From contig NZ_SJPR01000001.1 of assembly GCF_007859955.1 (NCBI RefSeq), positions 265,806-329,805 on the forward strand: a stretch of 64,000 nt of DNA, read 5' to 3'. Every line of letters begins with the position of its first letter. Position 1 is the stretch's first letter. Shown one piece after another: positions 7,000-15,847 of the stretch. Below the pieces are notes generated by a model. The model did no database searches. It worked only from the letters and a program-made list of their open reading frames with translations, and was not told where the DNA came from. Made by a program: the position numbers and the translations under genes. Origin of the DNA: Botrimarina colliarenosi. Its GTDB lineage: Bacteria; Planctomycetota; Planctomycetia; Pirellulales; Lacipirellulaceae.

Positions 7000-7380
7000 T
7001 TAGCTCTTGGCGCCCTTGGCCACGTCGCGGCGACGCTCGCGGAGGCGGGTCGCCTTGCCGACCCGATCACGCAAGTAGTACAGCTTCGCCCGGCGGACGA
7101 CGGCCGAACGGGTCACCTCGACCAGGGCGATCCGCGGCGAGTGGATCGGGAACTTCCGCTCGACGCCCTCGTTGTTGACGATCCGGCGGACCGTGAACAT
7201 CTCCTTGCAGCCGCTGCCGCTGCGGGCGATCACGACGCCGCTGAAGACCTGGATCCGCTCTTTGTTGCCTTCCAGGATCCGCGTGTGGACGTTGACGGTG
7301 TCGCCGATGTCAAACTGCGGCACGTCCTCGGTCTTGAGGCACGCTTTTTCGACGATGTCGAGGAGGGGATGGGCGGACAT
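7000..7380 (-). CDS. rplS: 50S ribosomal protein L19
   Basis: A 126-residue protein with typical L19 blocks: [41 protein letters not shown] and [22 protein letters not shown]19 sits at the 30S-50S interface. The start at 7380 ([12 protein letters not shown]) fits the family N-terminus; a longer open frame upstream is not L19-like. It is followed by a clear terminator. It lies 138 bases after trmD, in the classical order. Confidence 0.97.
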   Translation of the reverse strand: MSAHPLLDIVEKACLKTEDVPQFDIGDTVNVHTRILEGNKERIQVFSGVVIARSGSGCKEMFTVRRIVNNEGVERKFPIHSPRIALVEVTRSAVVRRAKLYYLRDRVGKATRLRERRRDVAKGAKS

Positions 7381-7518
7381 GGCTTCGCTTCGGTTGGGGG
7401 GCCGTGTGATTCGGGCTAGGTTCGCTTTGGATCGGTGAGTGAGGCTTGAGACTTGAGTCGTGAGGGTTGGTTGGCGTACCGAGACAGGCCCGCTAGCACA
7501 ACCCTCTGGTCTCAAGCC

Positions 7519-8205
7519 TCAGGACTCCGCCGCCCCGCGGCGCTCGGCCGTGCGGCGGAGGGCGTCGGCCTCACGCCAAGCGGCGATCTCGGGGTGGTTT
7601 CCGCTCAGCAGCACCTCAGGGACTTCGAGGCCACGGTACTCGCGGGGTCGCGTGTACTGGGCGTACTCGAGGGTCCGGCCGGCGCGGCTGAACGAGTCTT
7701 CTTGGTTGCTGGTTTCGTCGCCGAGGACGCCCGGCACCAGCCGGACGACCGCGTCGATGATCGTCATCGCGGCGACCTCGCCCCCGTTGAGGACGTAGTC
7801 GCCAATCGACACCTCTTCGGGCTGCAGGAGGTCGACGACCCGTTGGTCGAAGCCCTCGTAGCGGCCGCACAGTAGCAGTAGTCGCTCGGAAGTCGCCAGG
7901 TCTTCGACAAACGGCTGGTCGAGCCGCCGGCCTTGGGGGCTCATCAGCAGGAGGCGCCCCGGGGGAGCGTCGTCCGCTGTCTGAACCGCCTCGACCGCTT
8001 CGACCACGGGGCCGGGCATCAGCAGCATGCCGGGGCCGCCGCCGAAGGGTTTGTCGTCGACTTGTCGGTGCTTCCCGACGGCCCAGTCCCGCAGGTTGTG
8101 CAGGTGGACCGACGTCAGGCCGCGATCGATCGCCAGCTTGAGGAGGCTCTGGGTCTGGTAGCCGGAGAAGATCTCCGGGAAGAGCGTCAGCACGTCGAAA
8201 CGCAT
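7519..8205 (-). CDS. trmD: tRNA (guanine-N1-)-methyltransferase TrmD
   Basis: A 228-residue SPOUT methyltransferase that makes m1G37 in tRNAs with a G at 36. The family blocks are clear: MRFDVLTLFPEIF, KHRQVDDKPFGGGPGMLL, LCGRYEGFDQR and the trefoil-knot SAM loop SIGDYVLNGGE. The start at 8205 was chosen over 8232 because MRFDVLTLFPE is the conserved N-terminus and a GGGAG site precedes it. rimM, which usually lies between rpsP and trmD, is absent; only 40 bases separate the two genes here. Confidence 0.97.
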   Translation of the reverse strand: MRFDVLTLFPEIFSGYQTQSLLKLAIDRGLTSVHLHNLRDWAVGKHRQVDDKPFGGGPGMLLMPGPVVEAVEAVQTADDAPPGRLLLMSPQGRRLDQPFVEDLATSERLLLLCGRYEGFDQRVVDLLQPEEVSIGDYVLNGGEVAAMTIIDAVVRLVPGVLGDETSNQEDSFSRAGRTLEYAQYTRPREYRGLEVPEVLLSGNHPEIAAWREADALRRTAERRGAAES

Positions 8206-8245
8206 GGCGCTCTCCCGACCTACGAGCCGCAAGCGGCGGTCAACC

Positions 8246-8731
8246 TCACTCGGCCTTAGCTTCTTCTGGCTTGGCTTCTTCAGCCTTCGCCTCTTCGGCG
8301 GGGGCTTCGTCAGCGGCAGGAGCGTCCTCAGCGGGGGCTTCGGCCGTCGCTTCCTCGGCCGGGGCCTCGGCGGCAGCGGCTTCTTCCGCGCTCTGCGGCG
8401 TGCTCACCGGCTCGCCTGCGTCGGGGATTTCGGCCGGCATCGACAGCTTCTCGAGCGCCGCCCGTTGGGCGTCGAGGTGCGTGCCACCCGTGCCGTACTT
8501 CTTGAGGAGGATCGCGACCTTCTCGGAGGGCGTCGCGCCGACCCCGATCCAGTAATCGACCCGCTCACGCTTGAGCTGCACCCGCGCGTCGGCGTCGGGG
8601 ACCATCGGGTCGTAGGTGCCAAGCTCCTCGAGCACACGCCCGTCACGGGGCGAGCGCTTGTCGGTGGCGCAAATACGGAAGAAGTGCCGGTGGGCGCGGC
8701 CCATCTTCTTCATGCGGATACGAACTGCCAC
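8246..8731 (-). CDS. rpsP: 30S ribosomal protein S16 with Ala/Glu-rich C-terminal extension
   Basis: Residues 1-95 are a normal S16 (VAVRIRMKKMGRAHRHFFRI, VEELGTYDP-like LEELGTYDP, RVDYWIGVGATPSEKVAILL). From about residue 105 to 161 follows a low-complexity tail of AEEA/APAEE units, not found in E. coli S16 (82 residues). The start is GTG at 8731, with GAGGAG ten bases upstream; the frame upstream of it is not S16-like. The acidic tail is made of degenerate short repeats and may be disordered on the ribosome surface; similar tails occur on some other bacterial S16 proteins, as I recall. Confidence 0.95.
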   Translation of the reverse strand: MAVRIRMKKMGRAHRHFFRICATDKRSPRDGRVLEELGTYDPMVPDADARVQLKRERVDYWIGVGATPSEKVAILLKKYGTGGTHLDAQRAALEKLSMPAEIPDAGEPVSTPQSAEEAAAAEAPAEEATAEAPAEDAPAADEAPAEEAKAEEAKPEEAKAE

Positions 8732-8867
8732 GGTCGCTAGTCTCCTCAGTCGCTCCGCGGGCCAGTGGGACCCTGCTAGAGCCAGATTTTGTAGGGGAAT
8801 TCGTGAGTATGGCGACAGGAGACCCCATCGCACAAGCCCTGATGGCCATGAATGCCAGCAACTGGTC

Positions 8868-8941
8868 CTGAGCCGGTGGCGCGAGCCCCCGGAGCGTAGC
8901 TGGTACCCGGCCCACTCCGGGGGCTCGCGCCCCCGGCTCAG
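8868..8941. repeat. Long palindrome at the end of the PEP-CTERM gene (R1-like)
   Basis: 27-base arms at 8868-8894 and 8915-8941 pair at 26 of 27 positions around a 20-base loop (ctgagccggtggcgcgagcc...). It includes the stop codon of the PEP-CTERM gene and may serve as its transcript end; no T-tract follows. Confidence 0.85.
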
Positions 8942-11037
8942 GGCGTTTTCTTACGGGGGAGGTGGGCCGCGGCGCCGGTGGCGAATAGGGCCGCCAGAGC
9001 AAGCGTGGCGGGCTCGGGGATGGCGACGGTCGGTGCGGCAGTCGCCCCGTAGTTGGCCGCCCAGCGGTCGTACTGGGCCGGGCCGATCGTACCCCCTTGA
9101 AGGGCCCCGTCGACGTCGTTCGCCAGGGCGCCGGCGGGCTGGCCGAGGTTGTCCCGCCAGACGGTGTAGTCGGCGGCGTCCACCAGGCCGTCGTCGTTGA
9201 AGTCGCCCAGCAGCACCGCCGACTCGAAGTCGGAGAGCCGCACCTCGCCCGCCAGCGGATCGACGCTGACGACATACGACCCGAAGCCATCCATCGTCGC
9301 TAGCCGCGAGCCGCTGGTGATGTTCGAGAACGACCCCGAAAGGGCGCTGGCGGTGAGCACCGTCAATTCCGCAAACGGGTCGGCGGGATACCCAGCGAGC
9401 GACAAGGCCAACTCGCCATCAAGCGACGCGTTGCCGGAGACGCTCAGCACGTCGTGCGACGCCGAACCGACCTCGATCTTCAGCAGGCTGCCCGCTTGCA
9501 TGCTGAGCGAGGCCGCCGCCAGAGCGCCGACGCCATCCGAACCGGGCGCGATGACGCCTTGGTTCTGGGCGGTCACGGCGCCGAGGGAGCCCGTCCCGCC
9601 CAACTCGGCGTGGGAAACAGTGACCGCACCTGCGCTGCCGTCCACCAGCAACGTCCCGCCGCTGACTTCGTAGAGTCCCGTCGAGGTGTTTTTGCGTGAG
9701 AGCGTCGTCACGCCCGAACCGGTGTGGCGAAACGTTAGCGATCCAGCGACGAGCGTGTTGAAATCGAGCGAGCCGGAGTGGTTCACTTCGAGCGTCGCCG
9801 AGCCGTTGACCACGTCGCCGTTGAGGCCGACCGCGGCGCCGCCGGCGCCGAGTTGCAGCACCCCTTCGACGACGCGCGTCGCCCCCCCGTAGGCGGCGAC
9901 GGCGGGGTTCGTGAGGATCGTCCGGCCCGGGCCGCGATTGGCGACCGACGCCCCGGTCAGGAGCGGCGCCGTCAGGGAGTCGTCGATAACGCCGTTGACG
10001 ATGGTCTGACCAACGCCGTCAAAGGTCCATTCGCGGACATCGGTCGTGTTCGAGGCGTAAATGGGGCCATTGAAGGTGAGCGTCGTCGTCGCGCTCATCT
10101 GGTTAATCACGCTACGGCCGTTCGACTGGAACACAGTCCCGTTGAGCACGATCGCCTGCGATCCTGAGAAGACCACGTCGCGGGCGATCTGGAACTCGTT
10201 GGCGAGGGTGCGGGTCCCTTTGCCATCGGCGCCGCGGATCACCTTCAGCTCGTTGCCGCCGCCGATAGCGATCCGGCCGAGGCCTAGTGAGGTGTCGGTG
10301 TGGATTGTGTGGGTCGAGCCGACGTTGGGGTCGTTGTCACCGAGTTGGGTGACGCCTGTATTGGTGTTGGGGGCGACGTGGTCGAAGTTGCCGCGAGCAA
10401 AGATCACGCGGCCGCCCGGGGCGGCGCCGTCAGATATCACGCCATTGAGGACCATCTGTGAGATGCCCCCATTCACAAACCGGAGGTCGCCGGCGGCGCC
10501 GGGGGTGTCCGAGAGGATCACCGGGCCGTTGACCAACAGGGAGCGATCGGTGTTGTTGGTGACGGTGCGTTGCAATGCGTCGGGGCTTCCATTGATGAGG
10601 CTCCCCTCGAGAGTCATCGCGTTGGTCGCGTTGGAAAACTGCAGCGAACCGTCGAGCAGCAGGTCGACGGTTAAGCGGTTGGTAGCGAAGAGGCTGCCGG
10701 CGGGTTCGATCTGGTTGGCGGTGAGCGTGGCCCCGCCGGCGCCGGCGATGGTCGTAGCGCCGAGGCCGGTCGAGCCCATGCGCAACACGTCGAGCTTGAC
10801 GCTTGTCGAGCCGAGATCCACCGTGTTGCCCATCGGCCAATTGCCGACAACCGTCGCGTTGTCGCGAAAGCCGGGCTGCGGCGCCTCGCCTGGCCACGAG
10901 CTGAAGGCGCCGCTCCCGCCCGACCAGTTGGCGGCCGAAGTCCACGACGCCGTCCCCGCGGGCCCGATGAACGAGAAGGTCTCCTGGGCGCGAGCGGACA
11001 TCGGGCCGATCAACAGCGCTATCGCGACAAGGCGCAT
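8938..11037 (-). CDS. Secreted autotransporter-strand-like protein with dockerin-like motif and PEP-CTERM tail
   Basis: A 699-residue exported protein. Residues 1-17 are a signal peptide (ending SARAQ). The long middle part is Gly/Asn/Thr-rich beta-strand sequence of the autotransporter-associated-repeat type (for example GGTLLVDGSAGAVTV, LGAVTAQNQGVIAPGSDGVG). Residues about 610-665 hold a dockerin-like Ca-binding unit, LLGDFNDDGLVDAADYTVWR, followed by a second half-site ending in WAANYG. The C-terminus has PEPATLALAALFATGAAAH and a basic end, the PEP-CTERM sorting signal for exosortase-type processing. It is probably a cell-surface or extracellular structural protein. It splits the conserved ffh-rpsP neighbourhood and ends in a long palindrome, so it may be a late insertion there. 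Confidence 0.88.
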   Translation of the reverse strand: MRLVAIALLIGPMSARAQETFSFIGPAGTASWTSAANWSGGSGAFSSWPGEAPQPGFRDNATVVGNWPMGNTVDLGSTSVKLDVLRMGSTGLGATTIAGAGGATLTANQIEPAGSLFATNRLTVDLLLDGSLQFSNATNAMTLEGSLINGSPDALQRTVTNNTDRSLLVNGPVILSDTPGAAGDLRFVNGGISQMVLNGVISDGAAPGGRVIFARGNFDHVAPNTNTGVTQLGDNDPNVGSTHTIHTDTSLGLGRIAIGGGNELKVIRGADGKGTRTLANEFQIARDVVFSGSQAIVLNGTVFQSNGRSVINQMSATTTLTFNGPIYASNTTDVREWTFDGVGQTIVNGVIDDSLTAPLLTGASVANRGPGRTILTNPAVAAYGGATRVVEGVLQLGAGGAAVGLNGDVVNGSATLEVNHSGSLDFNTLVAGSLTFRHTGSGVTTLSRKNTSTGLYEVSGGTLLVDGSAGAVTVSHAELGGTGSLGAVTAQNQGVIAPGSDGVGALAAASLSMQAGSLLKIEVGSASHDVLSVSGNASLDGELALSLAGYPADPFAELTVLTASALSGSFSNITSGSRLATMDGFGSYVVSVDPLAGEVRLSDFESAVLLGDFNDDGLVDAADYTVWRDNLGQPAGALANDVDGALQGGTIGPAQYDRWAANYGATAAPTVAIPEPATLALAALFATGAAAHLPRKKTP

Positions 11038-11285
11038 GCGGGGAGGTCTCCTCGGAGGTGAGATGCCGGATAAGGGCGCCCTCCGCCAGCTTCCGTCGAG
11101 GGCGCCCCATCACCCTACTCACCGTAGGAGTGGCGATGGGGGCGGTGTCGCAAAACGGGGGCTGATGCCGTACACCGGGAGACTCCCACAACGCGCGCCG
11201 TCGGCTCTCCGCTGATCGCAATGCGCGCTCCTCGGTTGAGCCCGCGATTTACAACGTAGGCCTACCCGAGCGCATTGGCGCCAGG

Positions 11286-12764
11286 CTACTTCTTTTTCTG
11301 CTTTTTCAGCTGCTTGAGCCGTTTCTGACGCTCTTTGAGGGCCTGCGCCTTGTCCTTCGTCGAGAGCCGCTTGCCGGTCGATTGCTTCTTCTTGGAGAGC
11401 ATCCCCGCCGGGTTGCCGGCCATCTCGGACTGGACCTGCTTCATCATCTTCATCCGGTCGCCCATCCCCTTGCCGGCCATGGCGGTCATGATCGGCGCGA
11501 TCGTGTCGAACTGCTTCACGAGGTCGTTGACGGCCGACGGCTCGACGCCGGCGCCCGCGGCGATCCGCCGGCGGCGGCTCTGGTCGATCGTCTTCGGCTT
11601 GCGACGCTCGTTGAGGGTCATCGAGTGGATGATCCCCTGCAGGCGGCGGAGGTCGCCCTCGGCGTCGAGCTCGTCGAGGTCGCCCAGCATCGATCCCATG
11701 CCGGGGATCATGCCGAGCACCTTTTTCATCGGCCCGAGCCGCTTGATCTGCTGCATCTGCTTCAGGAAATCGTCGAGCGTGAACTCGCCCTTCGCGAGCT
11801 GCTCTTCCAGGCGTTTGGCCTCGTCCTGATCGAATTCCTGCTGCGCCTTCTCGACGAGCGACATCATGTCGCCCTGGCCGAGGATGCGGCCCGCCATCCG
11901 CTCGGGATGGAACGGTTCGAGGTTCTCCAGGTGCTCGCCGGTCCCCATGAACTTCAGCGGGACGCCGGTCACCTCTTTGACGCTGATCGCCGCGCCGCCG
12001 CGGGCGTCGCCGTCGAGCTTGGTCATGATGACGCCGTCGAGCTCGAGCGCCTCGTTGAACGCCTTGGCGCTGTTGACGGCGTCCTGGCCCGTCATGCCGT
12101 CGACCACCAGGTAGATCTGATCGGGGTGGCAGCGCTGATCGATCCGCTTCAGCTGGTCCATCAACTCGCTGTCGATGTGCAGCCGGCCGGCCGTGTCGAG
12201 GATCACGACATCCGCTTCGAGCTTCTTGGCCCGCTCAACCGCGTTGGCGGTGACCTTGACCGGGTCTTGCGTGGTGCGGTCACTAAAGACCGGGATATCG
12301 AGCTGCTCGCCCAAGACGTGCAGCTGGTCGATCGCCGCGGGGCGCTGGAGGTCGGCCGCCACGAGCAACGGCCGTCGGCCATTCGCCTTGAGCATCTTGC
12401 CGAGCTTGCCGCAGGTGGTGGTTTTACCCGACCCCTGGAGGCCGCACATCATCAGGACGGTGACGTCCCCCTTGCCCTTGAGGTGCAGGGAGTGGTCGAC
12501 CGGGCCCATCAAGTTGACGAGTTCCTGGTAGACGATGCCGATCACCTGCTCGTTGGGCCGCAGCGACCCGAGGACCTTCTCGCCGAGGGCCTGCTCGCCG
12601 ACCCGCTTCATGAAGGTGCGGACCACCTCGTAGCTGACGTCGGCCTCTAGCAGGGCCTTTTCGACGAGCTTGAGCCCGTCGCGCATGTTCCCCTCGGTCA
12701 GCTTCCCCTGGCCGCGGAGCGTCTTGAACGCGGCGCCGAGGTTCTCTTGAAGGGCATCGAACAT
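11286..12764 (-). CDS. ffh: Signal recognition particle protein Ffh (SRP54)
   Basis: A 492-residue SRP GTPase. N-domain at 1-90, then the G domain with P-loop GLQGSGKTTTCGKL (from residue 108), DTAGR and TKLDGDARGGAA, and the Met-rich M domain in the last ~160 residues (MKKVLGMIPGMGSML, MTAMAGKGMGDRMKMMKQVQ) that binds signal peptides and 4.5S RNA. It acts with FtsY in co-translational targeting to the membrane. The tail is Lys-rich. It heads the minus-strand translation cluster but is separated from rpsP by the PEP-CTERM gene. The ATG at 12764 gives the standard N-terminus MFDALQENLG. Confidence 0.97.
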   Translation of the reverse strand: MFDALQENLGAAFKTLRGQGKLTEGNMRDGLKLVEKALLEADVSYEVVRTFMKRVGEQALGEKVLGSLRPNEQVIGIVYQELVNLMGPVDHSLHLKGKGDVTVLMMCGLQGSGKTTTCGKLGKMLKANGRRPLLVAADLQRPAAIDQLHVLGEQLDIPVFSDRTTQDPVKVTANAVERAKKLEADVVILDTAGRLHIDSELMDQLKRIDQRCHPDQIYLVVDGMTGQDAVNSAKAFNEALELDGVIMTKLDGDARGGAAISVKEVTGVPLKFMGTGEHLENLEPFHPERMAGRILGQGDMMSLVEKAQQEFDQDEAKRLEEQLAKGEFTLDDFLKQMQQIKRLGPMKKVLGMIPGMGSMLGDLDELDAEGDLRRLQGIIHSMTLNERRKPKTIDQSRRRRIAAGAGVEPSAVNDLVKQFDTIAPIMTAMAGKGMGDRMKMMKQVQSEMAGNPAGMLSKKKQSTGKRLSTKDKAQALKERQKRLKQLKKQKKK

Positions 12765-13107
12765 CTTTGGCAGAACGGGTTTGTGGCGATTGGGGCGGTG
12801 GCGAGCGGACCCAATAGTCTACGGGGCTTCGACCCGGCCCGGCAATCGGCGGCGGTCCCGTCGCCGCTTTTGGCAATTTAGGCATTCAGATTGGGCTCTG
12901 AGGCGGCATTAACTGTTAGGAGCGGCCCAGCCCCGGACTTTTCAGGGCGGTGGTCGGGAGACCGACCCGCATTCGTGCCTCGCGCACGGTGGCTTATCAC
13001 GCCCGGCCCGCCGCTTGGTTTATGGTAGACCGCCTCAGGCGACGCCCTGCCGGGCCGATTGACCCGCTCCTCGGAACACGTATCGCTTTCTCACCTCTAC
13101 TGGCAGC
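12765..13107. other. Intergenic gap between divergent ffh and GH2 gene
   Basis: 343 bases with no supported gene, no palindrome and no tandem repeat. It must hold the two divergent promoters, but I see no clear sigma-70 hexamer pair. Confidence 0.6.
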
Positions 13108-14922
13108 ATGTACAAGCAAGCTCTCTCGATAGCCATTTGTCTCTCGTCCGCAGCCGCTTCGCTGGCCGCTGAACCGATGACGACCACCTGGGGCGACAAG
13201 GTCACCGCCGACAACGTCTGGCAGGAGTATCCCCGCCCGCAGCTGGAACGGACGAACTGGACCAACCTCAACGGCGAGTGGTCCTACGCCGTGACGCCGA
13301 GCGAGTCGGTCGCCGAGCCCGAGAAGTGGGACGGCGAGATCCTTGTGCCGTTCTGCCTCGAGTCGCACCTCAGCGGGGTGAAGCGCGAGCTGCAGAGCGA
13401 CGAAGCGCTGTGGTACCTCCGCACATTTGATGCGAAGAAGACCGAGGGCAAGCGCACGCTGCTGAACTTCGAGGCCGTCGATTACGCCTGCGAAGTATGG
13501 CTCAACGGCAAGTCGGTCGGCTCGCACCGCGGCGGCAACACGCCGTTCTGGTTCGATGTCACCGACGCGTTGACGTCGGGCGAGAACGAACTGGTCGTCC
13601 GCGTCGTCGACGCCACCGAGGACTGGCAGCTCCGCGGCAAGCAGGTCCGCAATCCCAACGGCATCTGGTACACGCGCGTCTCGGGCATCTGGCAGACCGT
13701 CTGGCTCGAAGAAGTCGACGCCGCCTGGATTGCCGACCTCGACATGACGACCGACGCCGACGAGGGAACGATCAAGATCAAGGCCGATGTCGAAGCGGAC
13801 AGTGACTACAAGTTCGCCGTGCGCGTGTTGGAGGATGGCAAGGAAGTCGTCGCGAACTCGGCAAGCGGCGACGAAGTAACGCTGACCGTCCCTGACGCCA
13901 AACTTTGGTCGCCGAAGAATCCGCACCTTTACGAACTCGAACTGACGCTCACCACGCCGGATGGCAAGGTCGTCGATAAAGTGAAGTCGTATGCCGGCAT
14001 CCGCTCGGTCGGCACGACGAAGGACAAGGACGGCAACCTGCTGCTCACGCTCAACGGCGAGCCGATCTTCCACTGGGGCCCGCTCGACCAAGGCTGGTGG
14101 CCGGACGGACTGCTGACGCCCCCCTCCGACGAGGCGATGCTCTCCGACGTGGAGTACCTCCGCGACGCGGGCTTCAACATGATCCGCAAGCACATCAAGG
14201 TCGAACCGCGTCGCTACTACTACCACTGCGACCGCCTCGGCATGATGCTCTGGCAGGACCAGGTGAGCGGCGGCCCGAACCCGAAGTGGACGCGCCTCGC
14301 GCCGAACCCCGAAGACGCCAACTGGCCCGACGCACGGCACGCGCAGTGGATGCTCGAGCTCGAGCGGATGATCGATGAACTCGACAGCCACCCCTCGATC
14401 GTCGTCTGGGTGCCATTCAACGAAGCGTGGGGCCAGCACCGCACCGTCGAGGTCGGCGAGTGGCTCGTGAAGCGTGACCCGTCGCGGATCGTGAATGTCG
14501 CCAGCGGCGGCAACTTCTGGCCCGCCGGCCACATCGTCGACCACCACGCCTACCCGCACCCCGACTTCCCGTTCGGCCGTGGTAAAGGTGGCCGATTCGA
14601 TGGCTTCGTGAAAGTCGTCGGCGAGTTCGGCGGCCACGGCTTCCCCGTCGAGGGTCACCTCTGGCGCCCCGGCAGTCACAACTGGGGCTACGGCGGCTTG
14701 CCCAAAGACGAGGCCGAGTACCTCGACCGCTACCGCGAGTCACTCCGCAAGCTAGCCGAGCTGCGCGACAAGGGCATCGCGGCGGGCGTCTACACACAGA
14801 CGACCGACGTCGAAGGCGAGATCAACGGCCTGCTGACGTACGACCGCCGCGTCACAAAGATCCCCGCGAAGGAACTGGCGGAAATCGCCGAGAAGTCGCT
14901 CTTCAGCAAAGAAAAAAAATGA
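13108..14922 (+). CDS. Secreted glycoside hydrolase family 2 protein
   Basis: A 604-residue exported glycosidase. Signal peptide at 1-21 (ending ASLAA). GH2 sugar-binding jelly roll at about 45-190, with LNFEAVDYACEVWLNGKSVG and GGNTPFWFDVTDAL, then the immunoglobulin-like GH2 domain at about 200-305 and the TIM barrel from about 315. The acid/base Glu is probably Glu439 in VWVPFNEAWGQ and the nucleophile Glu506 in VVGEFGGHG. The family acts on beta-galactosides, glucuronides or mannosides; the reduced size and loss of long C-terminal domains match a group often annotated as sugar-binding-domain GH2 proteins, so the substrate is open. No good Shine-Dalgarno sequence is seen. An R3 repeat overlaps the stop codon. 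Confidence 0.88.
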   Translation: MYKQALSIAICLSSAAASLAAEPMTTTWGDKVTADNVWQEYPRPQLERTNWTNLNGEWSYAVTPSESVAEPEKWDGEILVPFCLESHLSGVKRELQSDEALWYLRTFDAKKTEGKRTLLNFEAVDYACEVWLNGKSVGSHRGGNTPFWFDVTDALTSGENELVVRVVDATEDWQLRGKQVRNPNGIWYTRVSGIWQTVWLEEVDAAWIADLDMTTDADEGTIKIKADVEADSDYKFAVRVLEDGKEVVANSASGDEVTLTVPDAKLWSPKNPHLYELELTLTTPDGKVVDKVKSYAGIRSVGTTKDKDGNLLLTLNGEPIFHWGPLDQGWWPDGLLTPPSDEAMLSDVEYLRDAGFNMIRKHIKVEPRRYYYHCDRLGMMLWQDQVSGGPNPKWTRLAPNPEDANWPDARHAQWMLELERMIDELDSHPSIVVWVPFNEAWGQHRTVEVGEWLVKRDPSRIVNVASGGNFWPAGHIVDHHAYPHPDFPFGRGKGGRFDGFVKVVGEFGGHGFPVEGHLWRPGSHNWGYGGLPKDEAEYLDRYRESLRKLAELRDKGIAAGVYTQTTDVEGEINGLLTYDRRVTKIPAKELAEIAEKSLFSKEKK

Positions 14923-15049
14923 GCCGTCGGCGCTAGCCGCGGGTAGCGTCACGAACGACTAATCCCCCTCCCCCTTGTGGGGAGGGGTTAGGGGAGGGGG
15001 TGAAGCGGGTACACGGGTTCCCTCCGGTCGCTGACGCTCCCGGCTCGCC
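14921..15049. repeat. Composite repeat block (R3 + R4 + R1 half-site)
   Basis: 14921-14944 is gagccgtcggcgctagccgc plus gggt, an R3 unit also found at 43472-43495 and, reversed, at 44801-44823. 14963-15001 is the C/G-rich R4 block. 15020-15049 is the right arm of R1 (cgctgacgctcccggctcgc). Together they fill the convergent gap between the GH2 and zinc-ribbon genes. Confidence 0.8.
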
Positions 15050-15057
15050 TTGTTGTG

Positions 15058-15708
15058 CTACGCCGCCGCGCGCACGTCACTCAAGAGCAGCTCCAACCGC
15101 CGCTTGCTCTTCCCCCAATCGATCCACTGCCCCTCAATGAGGGTGGCGGCGTCGATCTGCGCGCCGCGCTCGTCACGACGCACCGTGACGGTCATTTTGC
15201 CGCCGAGGGCCCACACGTCCGAGGGCAGCGTCGCGGTGACGGTGCAACCGTCGTCGTGCTGCTCAACGCTCAGCACCTCCTGCCCGCGCCGCGCCAATGA
15301 GGACAGCACCCGCACGATCGCCTCGCCCACCGGCGCGGCGACCACGTCGCTGCGCTCCTTCCCGGTTTTCACGCCCCATGACGCGTAAAGCGGCTGCACG
15401 ATGCCGGCCAGCTTCTCCATCGGCACGCCCGGCGTGAGGTTCTCAGCAAGCGAGAGAACCTGCTCCCCGCTAAGCCCCTTCTTCACCTGCTTCGCCGCCT
15501 GGCTAAGCCGCTGCTGCACTTCGGGGACGCTAGCAATCACCTCGTAGCGGATCTCGTCACGCCACTCGATCGTGAGAACGACATCGCTCACGTCGTCCGC
15601 CGCCGCGTTGAGCGAATGCCCACAGCCGGAGCAAAAATTGCCCTGCGCGCGGCGCCCGCATTGCGAGCAGAACTTTGCGCCGGTGGAGCTAGCGTCTTGG
15701 CGTTCCAT
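15058..15708 (-). CDS. Zinc-ribbon protein of unknown function
   Basis: A 216-residue protein with an N-terminal double CxxC zinc ribbon (FCSQCGRRAQGNFCSGCGHS, residues 14-33). The remaining ~180 residues show alpha/beta sequence with no family I recognise; they include KKGLSGEQVLSLAENLTPGV and a C-terminal strand-rich part ending in RRLELLLSDVRAAA. No signal peptide or membrane segment. The start MERQD at 15708 was chosen because the ribbon begins soon after and the longer frame has no family-like sequence. It is transcribed toward the GH2 gene. A role in protein or nucleic-acid binding is possible but not shown. Confidence 0.7.
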   Translation of the reverse strand: MERQDASSTGAKFCSQCGRRAQGNFCSGCGHSLNAAADDVSDVVLTIEWRDEIRYEVIASVPEVQQRLSQAAKQVKKGLSGEQVLSLAENLTPGVPMEKLAGIVQPLYASWGVKTGKERSDVVAAPVGEAIVRVLSSLARRGQEVLSVEQHDDGCTVTATLPSDVWALGGKMTVTVRRDERGAQIDAATLIEGQWIDWGKSKRRLELLLSDVRAAA

Positions 15709-15847
15709 GCCGAAACCTCGATCGATTGGGATATCTATCGAACGATATCGGCAATCACCGCGAGCCACGATCAGCCCTGCATGCCGGTTCGACGAAGGAG
15801 CCACCAAGGACACGACATGGCCGCCTTCACACAGCGACGCGGGACGG

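Noticed and set aside
11382-12650. 422-codon open frame antisense to ffh
   Set aside because: Shadow of ffh; His/Leu/Asp-rich composition typical of antisense reading.
12997-14679. 560-codon open frame antisense to the GH2 gene
   Set aside because: It mirrors the codon pattern of the opposite strand in high-GC DNA and gives no recognisable protein; the GH2 gene on the other strand has clear motifs.
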